From Streptomyces sp. Tu 3180 (GTDB lineage Bacteria; Actinomycetota; Actinomycetes; Streptomycetales; Streptomycetaceae): a stretch of DNA of 64,000 bases. A model generated the notes under the pieces. It was not told where the DNA came from. It made no database searches and saw only the letters and a list, made by a program, of their open reading frames with translations. How positions within the stretch are numbered: the stretch's first letter is position 1; each line of letters begins with the position of its first letter. The stretch lies in the NCBI RefSeq assembly GCF_009852415.1, contig NZ_WOXS01000002.1:7418001-7482000 (forward strand), read 5' to 3'. Below are positions 9,706 through 18,990 of this stretch, piece after piece. Made by a program: the position numbers and the translations under genes.

Positions 9706-10218
9706 ATGACACCGGTCCTGCACACCGAACGACTCACGTTCCGGCCCTACCGCCCCGAGGACGAGGACGTCTTCGTGACCCTGTTGCGCGACGAGGAGGT
9801 CTGCCGCTGGATGGGCCAGGAGCGCGTGCCCGAGGCCGACATCCGCACGCTGTTCCGCGCCATCCTCGCCGACGTCTACCCGCAGCGCAGGTTCGACGTG
9901 TGGGGGCTGTGGCACGAGGAGGTCTACGTCGGCCACGCGGAGGTGAAGAGGACCGGCAACGTCGACGGCCACGAACTGATCACCGCCCTCGCCCCCGGGC
10001 ACTGGGGCCGGGGCCTGGGCACCGAAGTGGTCCGCGGCCTGCTCCGCCACGCCGCCGACAACCTGGGCCTGAAGGAGGCCTACGGCATGGTCGGCGCCGG
10101 CAACACCGCCAGCCTGGCACTCTGCCGCCGGCTCGGTTTCCGGCACGTGCGCGACGTGATCGGTGACGACGGCACCGTGACCAAGATGATGGTGATCTCC
10201 ACGACGGACCCGGACTGA
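9706..10218 (+). CDS. GNAT-family N-acetyltransferase (RimJ/RimL-like)
   Basis: 170 residues with the opening seen in RimJ/RimL-type acetyltransferases (TERLTFRPYRPEDEDVF). The acetyl-CoA loop lies in the middle (GHWGRGLGTEVV) and the closing segment is typical (ASLALCRRLGFRHV). A GAGGAG ribosome site sits just before the ATG. It follows mbtH on the same strand after 95 bp and ends at a strong hairpin terminator, so it may be the last gene of the NRPS operon. A role in peptide tailoring or self-resistance is possible but not shown by sequence. Confidence 0.85.
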   Translation: MTPVLHTERLTFRPYRPEDEDVFVTLLRDEEVCRWMGQERVPEADIRTLFRAILADVYPQRRFDVWGLWHEEVYVGHAEVKRTGNVDGHELITALAPGHWGRGLGTEVVRGLLRHAADNLGLKEAYGMVGAGNTASLALCRRLGFRHVRDVIGDDGTVTKMMVISTTDPD

Positions 10219-10243
10219 CGCCGGGAGCGGCTTCGGCGACGTC

Positions 10244-10287
10244 ACGGACGCCCTCCCCGGTCGCGGCGGACCGGGGAGGGCGTCCGT
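10244..10287. terminator. Bidirectional hairpin terminator
   Basis: Perfect 19-bp stem (10244-10262 with 10269-10287) and a 6-nt loop, between two convergent genes (GNAT on + and the reductase on -). Confidence 0.85.
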
Positions 10288-10322
10288 CTCCCACGGCCTC
10301 ACCGGGCGGGGCGGGGGCGGAC

Positions 10323-10967
10323 TCAGGAGGCCAGCGAGTCCAGGGCGTCGGCGATCGGGCGGCCGCCGCCGGTCACCTCGAAGGCGCGGCGGACGGTGGC
10401 CGGGTGGTCCAGCGAGGAGACCAGGACGGTCGCCAGGTCCTCACGGCTCAGGGACCCCTCCTCGACCTCGTCACCCACGGTGACGCGGCCGCCGGGGGCG
10501 CTGTCGTTCAGCCACGGCGGCCGGACGATCGTCCAGTCGAGTTCCGACTTCTCCAGGTGGGTGTCCGCGGCCAGCTTGGCGTGTCCGGTGTCGCGGAGGT
10601 ACCCGGGCAGACGGCTGGGGTCGGCGGTGCCCCACATCGACAGCTGCACCCAGCGCCGTACCCCGGCGGCCACCGCCGCGTCCACGGCGGCGGCGACGCC
10701 CCGGTGGTCGATCAGCTCGGCCTGCCGCTTGTCCATGCTGCGCGTGGCCGCCGTGTTGATCACCGCGTCCGTTCCGGCGAACGCGTCGGCCAGGGCGGCG
10801 CCGGGTGCGGAGAGGTCCACGACGGCGGTCGTGACGTCCGCGCCGAACAGCTTCTCGGCCCGCGCGGCGTCGCGCACCGCCGCGCGCACCGTGTGCCCGT
10901 CGGCGAGCAGCCGCCCGACGACGCGCCGGCCCGTGGCGCCGGTGGCCCCGAGGACAGTGACGTTCAT
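10323..10967 (-). CDS. NAD(P)H-binding oxidoreductase (atypical SDR, NmrA/SDR_a5-like)
   Basis: 214 residues. The N-terminus has the Rossmann motif VLGATGATGRRVV, followed by features of the atypical short-chain dehydrogenase group (TDAVINTAATRS, WTIVRPPWL). The canonical Tyr-x3-Lys pair is not obvious. Start ATG at 10967 is preceded by AGGAGA. The aldo/keto reductase gene lies 27 bp upstream on the same strand, so the two are probably co-transcribed. The substrate cannot be told from the sequence. Confidence 0.85.
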   Translation of the reverse strand: MNVTVLGATGATGRRVVGRLLADGHTVRAAVRDAARAEKLFGADVTTAVVDLSAPGAALADAFAGTDAVINTAATRSMDKRQAELIDHRGVAAAVDAAVAAGVRRWVQLSMWGTADPSRLPGYLRDTGHAKLAADTHLEKSELDWTIVRPPWLNDSAPGGRVTVGDEVEEGSLSREDLATVLVSSLDHPATVRRAFEVTGGGRPIADALDSLAS

Positions 10968-10994
10968 GTGTGTCTCCTGGTTGACGGACTTCGT

Positions 10995-11975
<981 letters not shown>

Positions 11976-12030
11976 GCGTTCTCTCCCGTGTTCCTGCGCA
12001 GTGGTTCCTTCCGGGGACGGCCGCCCGCGC

Positions 12031-13104
12031 TCAGTAGCGGCGCAGGACGAAGCCGTCCCGGGTCTGCGAGCCGCCGCTGCCGAACAGGACGTTCAGGTTG
12101 CTGCTGAGCACGTAGCCGCCGGACGGGGTGATGGCCACGGTCGTGGGTGCCGCCTCCGGCGACGCCTGGGCGCTGAGGGTGCGGCCGGTGCGCCACCCGT
12201 CGTCCGAGCGGAGCCGGAAGACCCCGTCGATGCCGGTGGAGCGGATGGTGTTCGTCGCCGCCCAGAGGGTGCCGTCCGGGGCGAGGGCCATGCCGTCCGC
12301 ACCGGGGATCCGCTGCTCGAGGTCGACCTCGCGGAAGTCCCGGGGCCGGTCCAGCGGGATCCGGAAGATCGCCCCCGTGTCGTAGCGCACCACCAGCAGG
12401 TAGCCGTCGGGGTGGTACACGATGCCGTTCACACCGACGTTGGGCAGGCCGTTCTCGTCCGCGCCGGCGTCCAGCGCCGGGTCGTACAGGAACGTCGACT
12501 TCTGGCCCGACGGCGTGACCTTGAAGATGTGGCCGGAGAAGGAGTCCGTGACGTAGGCGTTGCCGCGGGGGTCCAGGGCGATGTCGTTGGCGAGGTGCAG
12601 ACCGGGCGCCTCGCCGAGGTCGATGCGCTTGTGCAGCTTCCCGGTCCGCAGGTCGTAGACGGCCAGCCCCGCGTGGCGTCCGCGGGTCTCGGGGGTGGAG
12701 CCGACGCTGAGCAGGGCGTCCGGGCCCGCGTAGACGTCGTCGTAGGTGACGAGGAGACGGTTGCGGGGCACGTCGACGCGGATCGCGCCGGTCGCTATCA
12801 GCTCGGGGTCGTCGATCAGCGTGCGGGGCGTGCCGTCGGCGCCGACCACGGACACGGTGCCGTAGCGCAGGGAACCGATGAGGAAGGCGGAGCGCGTCGG
12901 GTCCCACGTGACGCCCTCGGGGTGGATGGCCGTGCCCGAGCCGCTGATCACGGACGGCAGCGCCGCGTCGGCCGCGGCCGGTCCGGTGCCGTCCGCGCCG
13001 GCCGCGACGGGCGCGGCGAGTGCCGTGGAGGGCAGCAGGGCGGTGGAGAGGACGAGGGCGGCGGGCAGGAGCGCCCGGTGCACGCGCCGCAGTCCGTTGA
13101 TCAT
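12031..13104 (-). CDS. Secreted SMP-30/gluconolactonase-like beta-propeller protein
   Basis: 357 residues with a clear Sec signal peptide: basic start (MINGLRRVHR), hydrophobic stretch (LLPAALVLSTALL), and an Ala-rich cleavage region near residue 31. The mature part has propeller repeats of the SMP-30/gluconolaconase/LRE type (HLANDIALDPRGNAYVTDS, VNGIVYHPDGYLLV, GADGMALAPDGTLWAATN). Family members are metal-dependent lactonases or related hydrolases. Its export, and its place among oxidoreductases and next to a SARP gene, leaves the role open: it could act on an extracellular lactone or be unrelated. Confidence 0.85.
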   Translation of the reverse strand: MINGLRRVHRALLPAALVLSTALLPSTALAAPVAAGADGTGPAAADAALPSVISGSGTAIHPEGVTWDPTRSAFLIGSLRYGTVSVVGADGTPRTLIDDPELIATGAIRVDVPRNRLLVTYDDVYAGPDALLSVGSTPETRGRHAGLAVYDLRTGKLHKRIDLGEAPGLHLANDIALDPRGNAYVTDSFSGHIFKVTPSGQKSTFLYDPALDAGADENGLPNVGVNGIVYHPDGYLLVVRYDTGAIFRIPLDRPRDFREVDLEQRIPGADGMALAPDGTLWAATNTIRSTGIDGVFRLRSDDGWRTGRTLSAQASPEAAPTTVAITPSGGYVLSSNLNVLFGSGGSQTRDGFVLRRY

Positions 13105-13254
13105 GGGAGTGCCTTTCCGGTAGCGGGGTCGATGGGACGGTGTGGGGTGACCCGGGTGAATGGCGTCCGCTTCGCGTCCAGGAATTCCCCGGCGGAGGGC
13201 GGGGCGGCGGGAATGCGGGAAATCACCCGGGTGAGGCGGGCCGGGGGCCGGGAG

Positions 13255-14115
13255 TCAGGATGCGCGGTGCATTTCTCCGGCGAACAGCCGGTCCGCGGCG
13301 GCGACCGGGGAACGGACGAAACAGCGATTCCCCGCCTTGTCCGACAGTATCGCCTGGTACAGCGTCTGGAGTTCCAGTGAGGGGTCGAGTCCGAGTTCTT
13401 CCCTCAGCAGGCTCCGCATGTCGTGATAGGCGTGCAGGGCGTCGCCCCGCCGACCGCTGCGGTAAAGCGCCGTGATGAGCTGCCCGTGCAGCCATTCGTC
13501 GAGCGGGTGGCAGGCGACCAGCCTTTTCAGTTCGGCGGAGATCTGGCAGTGCAGGCCCATGCGCATATCGGCGTCTATGCGCAGCTGGAGGGTCCGCATG
13601 CGCAGCTCCTCGAGGTGCCGCACGTGCTGGGTGAGCACCGGACCGCTGGCCACGTCGGCCAGCGGATCGCCGCGCCACAGGGCCAGGGCCTGTCTGACCA
13701 GGCGTGAACCCTCCGCCAGGTCACCGCGGTTGAGCAGCGCCTCGCCCTGGCGGGCCAGTCGCTGGAAGTTCTCCGCGTCCACCTGCTCCGGCAGCGCCCG
13801 CAGGATGTAGCCGGTCGACCAGGTCTCGATCGGGTCGTGCGCCGTTCGCTCGCCGAGCGCCTCGCGCAGGATTTTTCTCAGGTGGTACACATGCGTTCTC
13901 ACCGTGGAGAGTGCCGTCTTCGGAGGTTCCTTGCCCCACAGTTCGTCCACCAGTGTGCCGTGTGACACCACCGCTCCCGGCTGGAGCACCAGAAGGCTCA
14001 GCAGTTGACGGACTTTCGGGCCCCGCGGAACGGTGATGGTCTCAGTATTCCAGGTGAGGGCCAGCGGGCCGAGAATATTGAACCGAAGCACTGGGATCCT
14101 TGAGTTCGCGCTCAC
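13255..14115 (-). CDS. SARP-family transcriptional activator
   Basis: 286 residues. The N-terminal OmpR-type winged helix (about residues 10-105) carries LRFNILGPLAL, then RGPKVRQLLSLLVLQPG and ELWGKEPPKTALSTVRTHVYHLRK. The rest is a bacterial transcriptional activation domain (residues 110-260, ending LREELGLDPSLELQTLYQ). This is the short SARP form without an ATPase module. SARPs bind direct repeats upstream of antibiotic genes and recruit RNA polymerase. It is the most likely pathway-specific activator for the NRPS region, the fatty-acid/butyrolactone-type locus, or both. A 150-bp gap separates it from the propeller gene downstream. Confidence 0.93.
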   Translation of the reverse strand: MSANSRIPVLRFNILGPLALTWNTETITVPRGPKVRQLLSLLVLQPGAVVSHGTLVDELWGKEPPKTALSTVRTHVYHLRKILREALGERTAHDPIETWSTGYILRALPEQVDAENFQRLARQGEALLNRGDLAEGSRLVRQALALWRGDPLADVASGPVLTQHVRHLEELRMRTLQLRIDADMRMGLHCQISAELKRLVACHPLDEWLHGQLITALYRSGRRGDALHAYHDMRSLLREELGLDPSLELQTLYQAILSDKAGNRCFVRSPVAAADRLFAGEMHRAS

Positions 14116-14450
14116 TCCAACAACCTTTCGACAAAAGGCTCACACACGTGAAGAGTGCTTTCAAGGGAGTACAACGAAGGTTGATCCCACCCCCGGCTCT
14201 TCACCATTGCTTTTCCGGGGCGCCGGTGTGTGAATTCCGCCACGCCGGTGCGGGCGCAACGCTGTGCACGCGGAAAGGGAGCGAAATCCGCGGGAGCGAG
14301 CGCGTTCGCCGCCCGGGCGCCGGGCACCGGGCGGCGAACGAGTGGGGGAGGGCCGGCCTCGCCGGTGGCGCCGGCCCTCGGACGGTGCGGCCGGCCGCCG
14401 GACGGAGCGTCGGGCCGCCGGCGGTGGCGCCGGCCGTCGGGGTCCGGCCG
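14116..14450. other. Intergenic region upstream of the SARP gene
   Basis: 335 bp without a credible gene. The part next to the SARP start (14116-14240) is less GC-rich and should hold its promoter. The part towards 14450 is Gly/Pro-type low-complexity GC with hairpins, including the exporter terminator listed separately. Confidence 0.6.
14349..14378 (-). terminator. Hairpin downstream of the DHA2 exporter
   Basis: 9-bp perfect stem (14349-14357 with 14370-14378) with a 12-nt loop, about 75 bp after the exporter stop. Moderate support, because the surrounding DNA is rich in similar GC repeats. Confidence 0.45.
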
Positions 14451-16073
14451 TCAGACGGTGGCGTCCGTCCTCGGCGCGGCCGGGGCTTCGCCGCGTTCCG
14501 CGGCCGGGGCCCCGGCGCGCTCGCCCTCCGCCGTGTCCCGACCGGCGTCGTCCGGCCGGTCGGTGAGGATGCGGTGCAGCACCACGGCGCTGACGACGCA
14601 GATGGCGGCGGCGCACCACAGCACGATCCGGAAGCCCTCGGTGTACCCGGTGCGCAGGAAGTCCGCGAACTCGCTGCGCAGACCGGTGGCCACCTCCCCG
14701 ACCGGGCCGTCGACGTCGCCGCTGGCCACGCTGTCGGCGACCTCGCGGGTGCGCAGGCCGGCCTCGGTCGCGAAGCGGGCCAGCCCGTCGGAGATCCGGC
14801 TCTGGACGAGGGAGACGAGCGCGGCCACCATGCCCGCCACGGCGACGGCTTCGCTGGCGAGCCGGATGGTGTTGAACATGCCGCTGGCCATGCCGACCTT
14901 GGTGGGCGGGACGGTGCTGACCGCCGCGCCGTCCATCAAGCCGTAGATGAGGCCGATGCCGATGCCGACCACCAGCAGCGGACCGGCCAGGCCGAGCAGG
15001 CCGATGCCCGGGTGGACCACCGTCAGCCAGGCGCAGCCGGCGGCCACCAGCACCAGGCTGGAGCTGAGGATGCTGCGCATGCCGACCCCGGCCTGCGCCA
15101 GGCGCCCGGCGATCAGCGGGAAGACCAGCACCGGAACGGTCAGCAGCAGCATGGTCAGGCCCGCCTCGCCGTCGCTCTGCCCGTTGGCACCGACGAGGTA
15201 GGAGGGCAGCAGGACCATCAGGCCGACGAAGCCGAAGGAGACCGCGGTGGCGAGCAGGTTGACGGCCATGAAGCGCGGTTCCCGGAACAGGCTCAGGTCG
15301 AACATCGGCATCCGCTGGCGCCGCTCCACCGCGACGAAGGCGGCCAGGAACACCACGCAGCCGAGGAAGAGCCCCAGCACCTGCGGGCTGCCCCAGCCCC
15401 ACTGCGGGCCCTCGATGACGCCGAGGGTGAAGAGGAACAGGCCGACGGTGAAGGTGATCGTGCCGGGCCAGTCCACGGAGTTGGCCTCCGGGTCCTTGGA
15501 CTCCTGCACCAGGCGGAAGCCGAGCAGGGACAGCGCCGTGATGGCGACGTGGATCCAGAACACCGAACGCCAGCCGAGCGCCGACGCGAGCAGGCCGGAG
15601 GTCGTCGGACCGAGCGCGAGGCCCGCGCCGATGGTGACCCCGACGTAGGCGAACGCCTTGGTCCGGGCGGCGCCCTCGTACATGTTCGCCATCACCGACA
15701 CGCCGGCGGTCATGATGCAGGCCGCGGCCACACCCGAGACACCGCGTGCCACGTCGAGGACGACGACGTGCGGAGCGAGCGCGCCGACCAGCGACGAGAC
15801 GCCGTACAGGGCGACACCGAAGGCGAAGACCCGCTTGCGGCCGATGCGGTCGGCGATGGAGCCCGCGGCCATCATGCAGCTGGCGGCCATCACGTTGTAG
15901 GAGTTGACCACCCACTGGAGGGGGACGACGCCGGCGTCCAGGTCGCGGCCGATCGCCGGCAGCGCGACCGGAGGGCTGCTGAGGCCGTAGGGAACGATGA
16001 AGACGGCCAGGCACAGGGCGAAGAGGGTGAGTCCGGCCCGTGGAGGTGCTTCACGGGCGGTGACGGCAGTCAT
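14451..16073 (-). CDS. MFS drug/metabolite exporter, DHA2 (14-TMS) family
   Basis: 540 residues with many hydrophobic helices and the DHA2 length. The family motif GSIADRIGRKRVFAFG lies after the second helix, and WVVNSYNVM and GPTTSGLLASALGWRSVFWIH are typical of EmrB/QacA-type proteins. The hydrophilic C-terminus is rich in Ala, Glu and Pro. It is the obvious export candidate for the peptide or acyl product of this region. It lies 106 bp downstream of the alpha/beta hydrolase gene on the same strand, so the divergent TetR may control both. Confidence 0.9.
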   Translation of the reverse strand: MTAVTAREAPPRAGLTLFALCLAVFIVPYGLSSPPVALPAIGRDLDAGVVPLQWVVNSYNVMAASCMMAAGSIADRIGRKRVFAFGVALYGVSSLVGALAPHVVVLDVARGVSGVAAACIMTAGVSVMANMYEGAARTKAFAYVGVTIGAGLALGPTTSGLLASALGWRSVFWIHVAITALSLLGFRLVQESKDPEANSVDWPGTITFTVGLFLFTLGVIEGPQWGWGSPQVLGLFLGCVVFLAAFVAVERRQRMPMFDLSLFREPRFMAVNLLATAVSFGFVGLMVLLPSYLVGANGQSDGEAGLTMLLLTVPVLVFPLIAGRLAQAGVGMRSILSSSLVLVAAGCAWLTVVHPGIGLLGLAGPLLVVGIGIGLIYGLMDGAAVSTVPPTKVGMASGMFNTIRLASEAVAVAGMVAALVSLVQSRISDGLARFATEAGLRTREVADSVASGDVDGPVGEVATGLRSEFADFLRTGYTEGFRIVLWCAAAICVVSAVVLHRILTDRPDDAGRDTAEGERAGAPAAERGEAPAAPRTDATV

Positions 16074-16179
16074 CGGACTGCTGCTCCTTCCGAGGTGAGA
16101 TCCGAGGTGAGGTCCGGGGTGGGTTCCGCCGGGCGGCGGAGCCGCGGGGACGGCCCCGCCGCCCGGGCGCGCGTGCCGG

Positions 16180-17463
16180 TCAGCGGTCGCGTGCCGGGAG
16201 GTTGCGCAGCCACTGCGACAGGGTCTGGAGGAAGCGGTTGTCCTCCCAGCGGGCGTACACCACGTCCTGGTGGGTCAGCGCCGTGTCGGAGTACAGCGCC
16301 AGTTCGGGGATCCGGCTGCCGGCGGCGACCGAGGCGGCTGCCTGCCCGGTGGTGCCGTTGGTCAGACCCGACTGGAAGGCGTACAGCGGGATGTCGAGGC
16401 CGGCGGTGTGGGTCAGCCGCAGGCCGAGCCGCCGGGTGACGTCCGTCTCGGTGAAGGGCAGGGCTGCGACGTAGTCGAGCAGCACCCGGTTGAGCGTGTA
16501 CCACAGCCAGGCGCCGGGCCGCGGGCCGGCGAACGCCTCGGCGATCGTGGCCAGGCGGGTGGGGCCGCCGTCGCTCCAGACGCCGCTGTCCTCCAGCGTG
16601 CCGGCCCTCACCGAGAACGAGGGGTGGGCGCGCTCGGCGTCGAACAGCCAGCCCAGCAGGCCCGCGTTGGTCAGCTTGCGGTCGGTGCGGACCGCTTCGG
16701 GCAGCCGGTCGGCCAGCACGGCCGGGGCCTGCGGATCCGCCAGGGCGTGCTGGGCCGCCAGCTGGAACCAGACGGCGGCGTCCTCGGGCCGGGTGCCCAG
16801 ACCGACCGTGGTGCTGGTGAAGTCCTCGAAGACCGCGCCCTGTTCGATCTGCGCGAGCCAGCCCTCGGCGGCGGCCAGCGGCAGGTCGAACTCCATGCCG
16901 GCGCCCGCGTAGGCGTTGTGCACACCGCCGTCGACGACGACCAGGCCCGCCAGGTCGCGGTGGCCGGGGGCGCCGTCGAAGTCCCAGGCGGCGTACGACA
17001 GCGCGGCGGTCGCGCCCACGGACACACCGCCGAGGACGACCTCCCGCCGCCCGCCGTCCGAGGCGGCCCGGACCACGCGGCGCAGGTCCTCCACGAGCAC
17101 GCCGAGGCCCCACTGCGCCGCGTACAGGTGGTCCTTGGACTCGCAGGCCCGGTACCGGCCGCCCAGGTAGTACTCGGTGGCCTCCTCGGGGCTGCGGGAG
17201 AAGCCGGAGAGGTCCGCGAGGTTCTGCTCACGGCGGTCGACCGCCCACACCTGGAGGTCGTCGTCGGCCTTGGCCAGGCAGCGCGCGGTGTGCTTGAAGA
17301 CCGCGGCGCCGCCCTCGCGGCCGCCCACCAGCACGAGCACGCGCCGGGCGTCGGGGCGGCCGATCCTGAGGACGCCGATTTTCTGCAGCTCCGCGGGGCC
17401 GCTCGCGGTGACCCCGTCGTGAAACTCGTACGTCTCCATCCAGTCCTGCTGGTCGTGCGACAC
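16180..17463 (-). CDS. Alpha/beta-hydrolase fold protein
   Basis: 427 residues if the GTG at 17463 is used. That start has AAGGAG 10 bases upstream; an in-frame ATG at 17439 is the alternative. The nucleophile elbow is GGVSVGATAAL (G-x-S-x-G) and the oxyanion region VLVLVGGREGGAAVF lies near the N-terminus. Acid and His partners were not assigned. It could be an esterase, a peptidase or a releasing/cyclising enzyme. The NRPS lacks a thioesterase, so a trans-acting role is worth testing, but the sequence does not prove it. It is divergent from the TetR gene across a palindrome-rich promoter. Confidence 0.8.
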   Translation of the reverse strand: MSHDQQDWMETYEFHDGVTASGPAELQKIGVLRIGRPDARRVLVLVGGREGGAAVFKHTARCLAKADDDLQVWAVDRREQNLADLSGFSRSPEEATEYYLGGRYRACESKDHLYAAQWGLGVLVEDLRRVVRAASDGGRREVVLGGVSVGATAALSYAAWDFDGAPGHRDLAGLVVVDGGVHNAYAGAGMEFDLPLAAAEGWLAQIEQGAVFEDFTSTTVGLGTRPEDAAVWFQLAAQHALADPQAPAVLADRLPEAVRTDRKLTNAGLLGWLFDAERAHPSFSVRAGTLEDSGVWSDGGPTRLATIAEAFAGPRPGAWLWYTLNRVLLDYVAALPFTETDVTRRLGLRLTHTAGLDIPLYAFQSGLTNGTTGQAAASVAAGSRIPELALYSDTALTHQDVVYARWEDNRFLQTLSQWLRNLPARDR

Positions 17464-17483
17464 GAGATTCACACTCCTTGTTG

Positions 17484-17552
17484 GTTGCAACTCCGTCGCT
17501 AGTCGACACATGACTGTAGTCGAAACTCGCGAAGATGCAACACGATGTTGCA
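17484..17552. promoter_or_regulatory. Probable TetR operator cluster in the divergent promoter
   Basis: Two related palindromes: GTTGCAAC at 17484-17491, and an inverted repeat TGCAAC-5 bp-GTTGCA at 17536-17552. The half-site TAGTCGA occurs twice in between (17500 and 17517). They lie between the hydrolase start (17463) and the TetR start (17632), where a TetR protein would be expected to repress both directions. Confidence 0.65.
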
Positions 17553-17631
17553 ACTATTCACGTACCTGCTACTCGGGTGTAGGTTGGTAGAGTCAGCAGA
17601 ACGCCGAGAGCAGGGCAGAAAGGCGGGCACC

Positions 17632-18216
17632 GTGCCGGACACCACCAAAGAACGGCCGCTGCGTGCGGACTCCGAACGCACGGTCCGGCTGATCCTGGAG
17701 ACCGCGGAGCGCGTGCTGAGCGAGGATCCCGCCGCGAGCCTGGCCCAGATCGCGGCCGCCGCGGGCGTGGCCCGCACCACCGTGCACCGGCGGTTCCTCT
17801 CGCGCGAGGCCCTGCTCGACGCGATGGCCTCGCACGCCTTCCGGCAGGTCGAGGAGGCCATCGACGCGGGGCGGCCGGAGACCGCGCCGCCGATGGTGGC
17901 GCTCCACCAGGTCACCGCGAACGTGATCGAGGCCAAGAGCAGCTGGCGGTTCGCCGTCCACCAGCCCCAGCTGCGCGACCCCGAGGCCGTCGCCGCGCAC
18001 GACCGCATCTTCGCCAAGGGCATGAAGCTGCTGGAACGGGCCCGGGACGCGGAGCTGCTGCGTCCCGGTGCGGACCTGGTGTGGGCGCAGCGCGTCTACC
18101 ACGCGCTGATCGAGCAGGCGATCCAGGAGCGTGCGGCCAGCGCCATCGACCCGGACGCGCTCGCCGCGGCCGTCGTGGACACGCTGCTGAGCGGCGTGGG
18201 GCCGCTGAAGCGGTGA
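17632..18216 (+). CDS. TetR-family transcriptional repressor
   Basis: 194 residues from GTG 17632, which has GAAAGG about 9 bases upstream. The N-terminal HTH spans roughly residues 15-60 (VRLILETAERVLSEDPAASLAQIAAAAGVARTTVHRRF, then SREALLDAMASHAF), followed by a helical ligand domain. It is divergent from the hydrolase and exporter genes. The usual logic is repression of the adjacent exporter until a ligand binds. Confidence 0.92.
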   Translation: MPDTTKERPLRADSERTVRLILETAERVLSEDPAASLAQIAAAAGVARTTVHRRFLSREALLDAMASHAFRQVEEAIDAGRPETAPPMVALHQVTANVIEAKSSWRFAVHQPQLRDPEAVAAHDRIFAKGMKLLERARDAELLRPGADLVWAQRVYHALIEQAIQERAASAIDPDALAAAVVDTLLSGVGPLKR

Positions 18217-18221
18217 GCGGG

Positions 18222-18254
18222 CCGCCCCCGCCGCCGTCCGGGCGGCGGGGGCGG
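18222..18254. terminator. Bidirectional hairpin terminator
   Basis: Perfect 14-bp GC stem (18222-18235 with 18241-18254) and a 5-nt loop, six bases after the TetR stop and facing the convergent SnoaL-like gene. Confidence 0.8.
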
Positions 18255-18436
18255 CGGGGCGTCGGGGGAGGGGCAGGGTGCGGGCCGGTCCGCGGCGTCC
18301 GGGAACCCGGAGTACCCGGCCGCACCCGGTGTGCGGGATCCGGTGCACCCGGCACGCGGGAACGCCGTGCGGGCGGCACCGATCCGGTGCCGCCCACACG
18401 TTCGAGGGGGGAGACGGAGAGGGAGGACGTCCCGGG

Positions 18437-18901
18437 TCAGGCGCGCGGCGCCGGCTTGGGCGCGCCCTCCAGCGGCTTGTCCCACGCGCCGAGCTGACGC
18501 ATCAGCTCCAGGTCGTCCCGGACCGCCCAGTGCTCGACGACCTTGCCGTCGGCGATCCGGTAGAGGTGGATGTGCTGGACCCGGACCCGCTTGCCGGTCG
18601 CGGGGATCCCCATGAAGTCCTTGACCTGCCGGCCCGTGAAGATCACCCGCAGCGCCGCCTTGTCGCCCTTGGCGAACGAGTCGACGATCTCCCAGCGGGC
18701 GTCCTCCCAGACGCTGCGCATCCACCGGGCGGTGTTGGCGTACGCCTCCGGGCCGCGCGGCGCCCCCTCCGGGGCCTCCCAGTCGACGAAGTCCTCGGCC
18801 ACGAGCCGGTGCGCGGCCTCCTCGTCCCCGTCGTTGAAGATCAGCCCCATGTCCACGGCGATCTGCCGGACGTCCTCATCCGTCAGGGCGTGGGTCGTCA
18901 C
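18437..18901 (-). CDS. SnoaL-like / ester-cyclase family protein (NTF2 fold)
   Basis: 154 residues from GTG 18901, with GAGGAG upstream. The pattern is that of SnoaL-like polyketide cyclases and related ester-cyclase proteins: an N-terminal helix pair (AVDMGLIFNDGDEEAAHRLV), GPEAY, a central FTGRQVKDFMGIPATGKRV and the closing HIHLYRIADGKVVEHWAVRD. In polyketide pathways relatives catalyse aldol-type ring closure, but many homologues have unknown roles. It is the last gene of the minus-strand run afsA-like, HAD, reductase, SnoaL, so a cyclisation step in that pathway is a reasonable inference. Confidence 0.82.
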   Translation of the reverse strand: MTTHALTDEDVRQIAVDMGLIFNDGDEEAAHRLVAEDFVDWEAPEGAPRGPEAYANTARWMRSVWEDARWEIVDSFAKGDKAALRVIFTGRQVKDFMGIPATGKRVRVQHIHLYRIADGKVVEHWAVRDDLELMRQLGAWDKPLEGAPKPAPRA

Positions 18902-18990
18902 GATCTGCTCCTCTCGTTTCGTCGGTCAGGTGTGCGGTGATGCGATGGCCATGTGGTTCGTGTGCGGTGCGCGGTGTGCGTACCGGGGCG

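Noticed and set aside
14100..16439. 779-codon plus-strand frame opposite the exporter
   Set aside because: Asp/His/Gly-rich shadow typical for antisense of membrane-protein genes.
17545..17631. Upstream ATG (17545) as start of the TetR protein
   Set aside because: The extra 29 residues are not TetR-like and the operator palindrome would lie across the start. GTG 17632 has a proper ribosome site.
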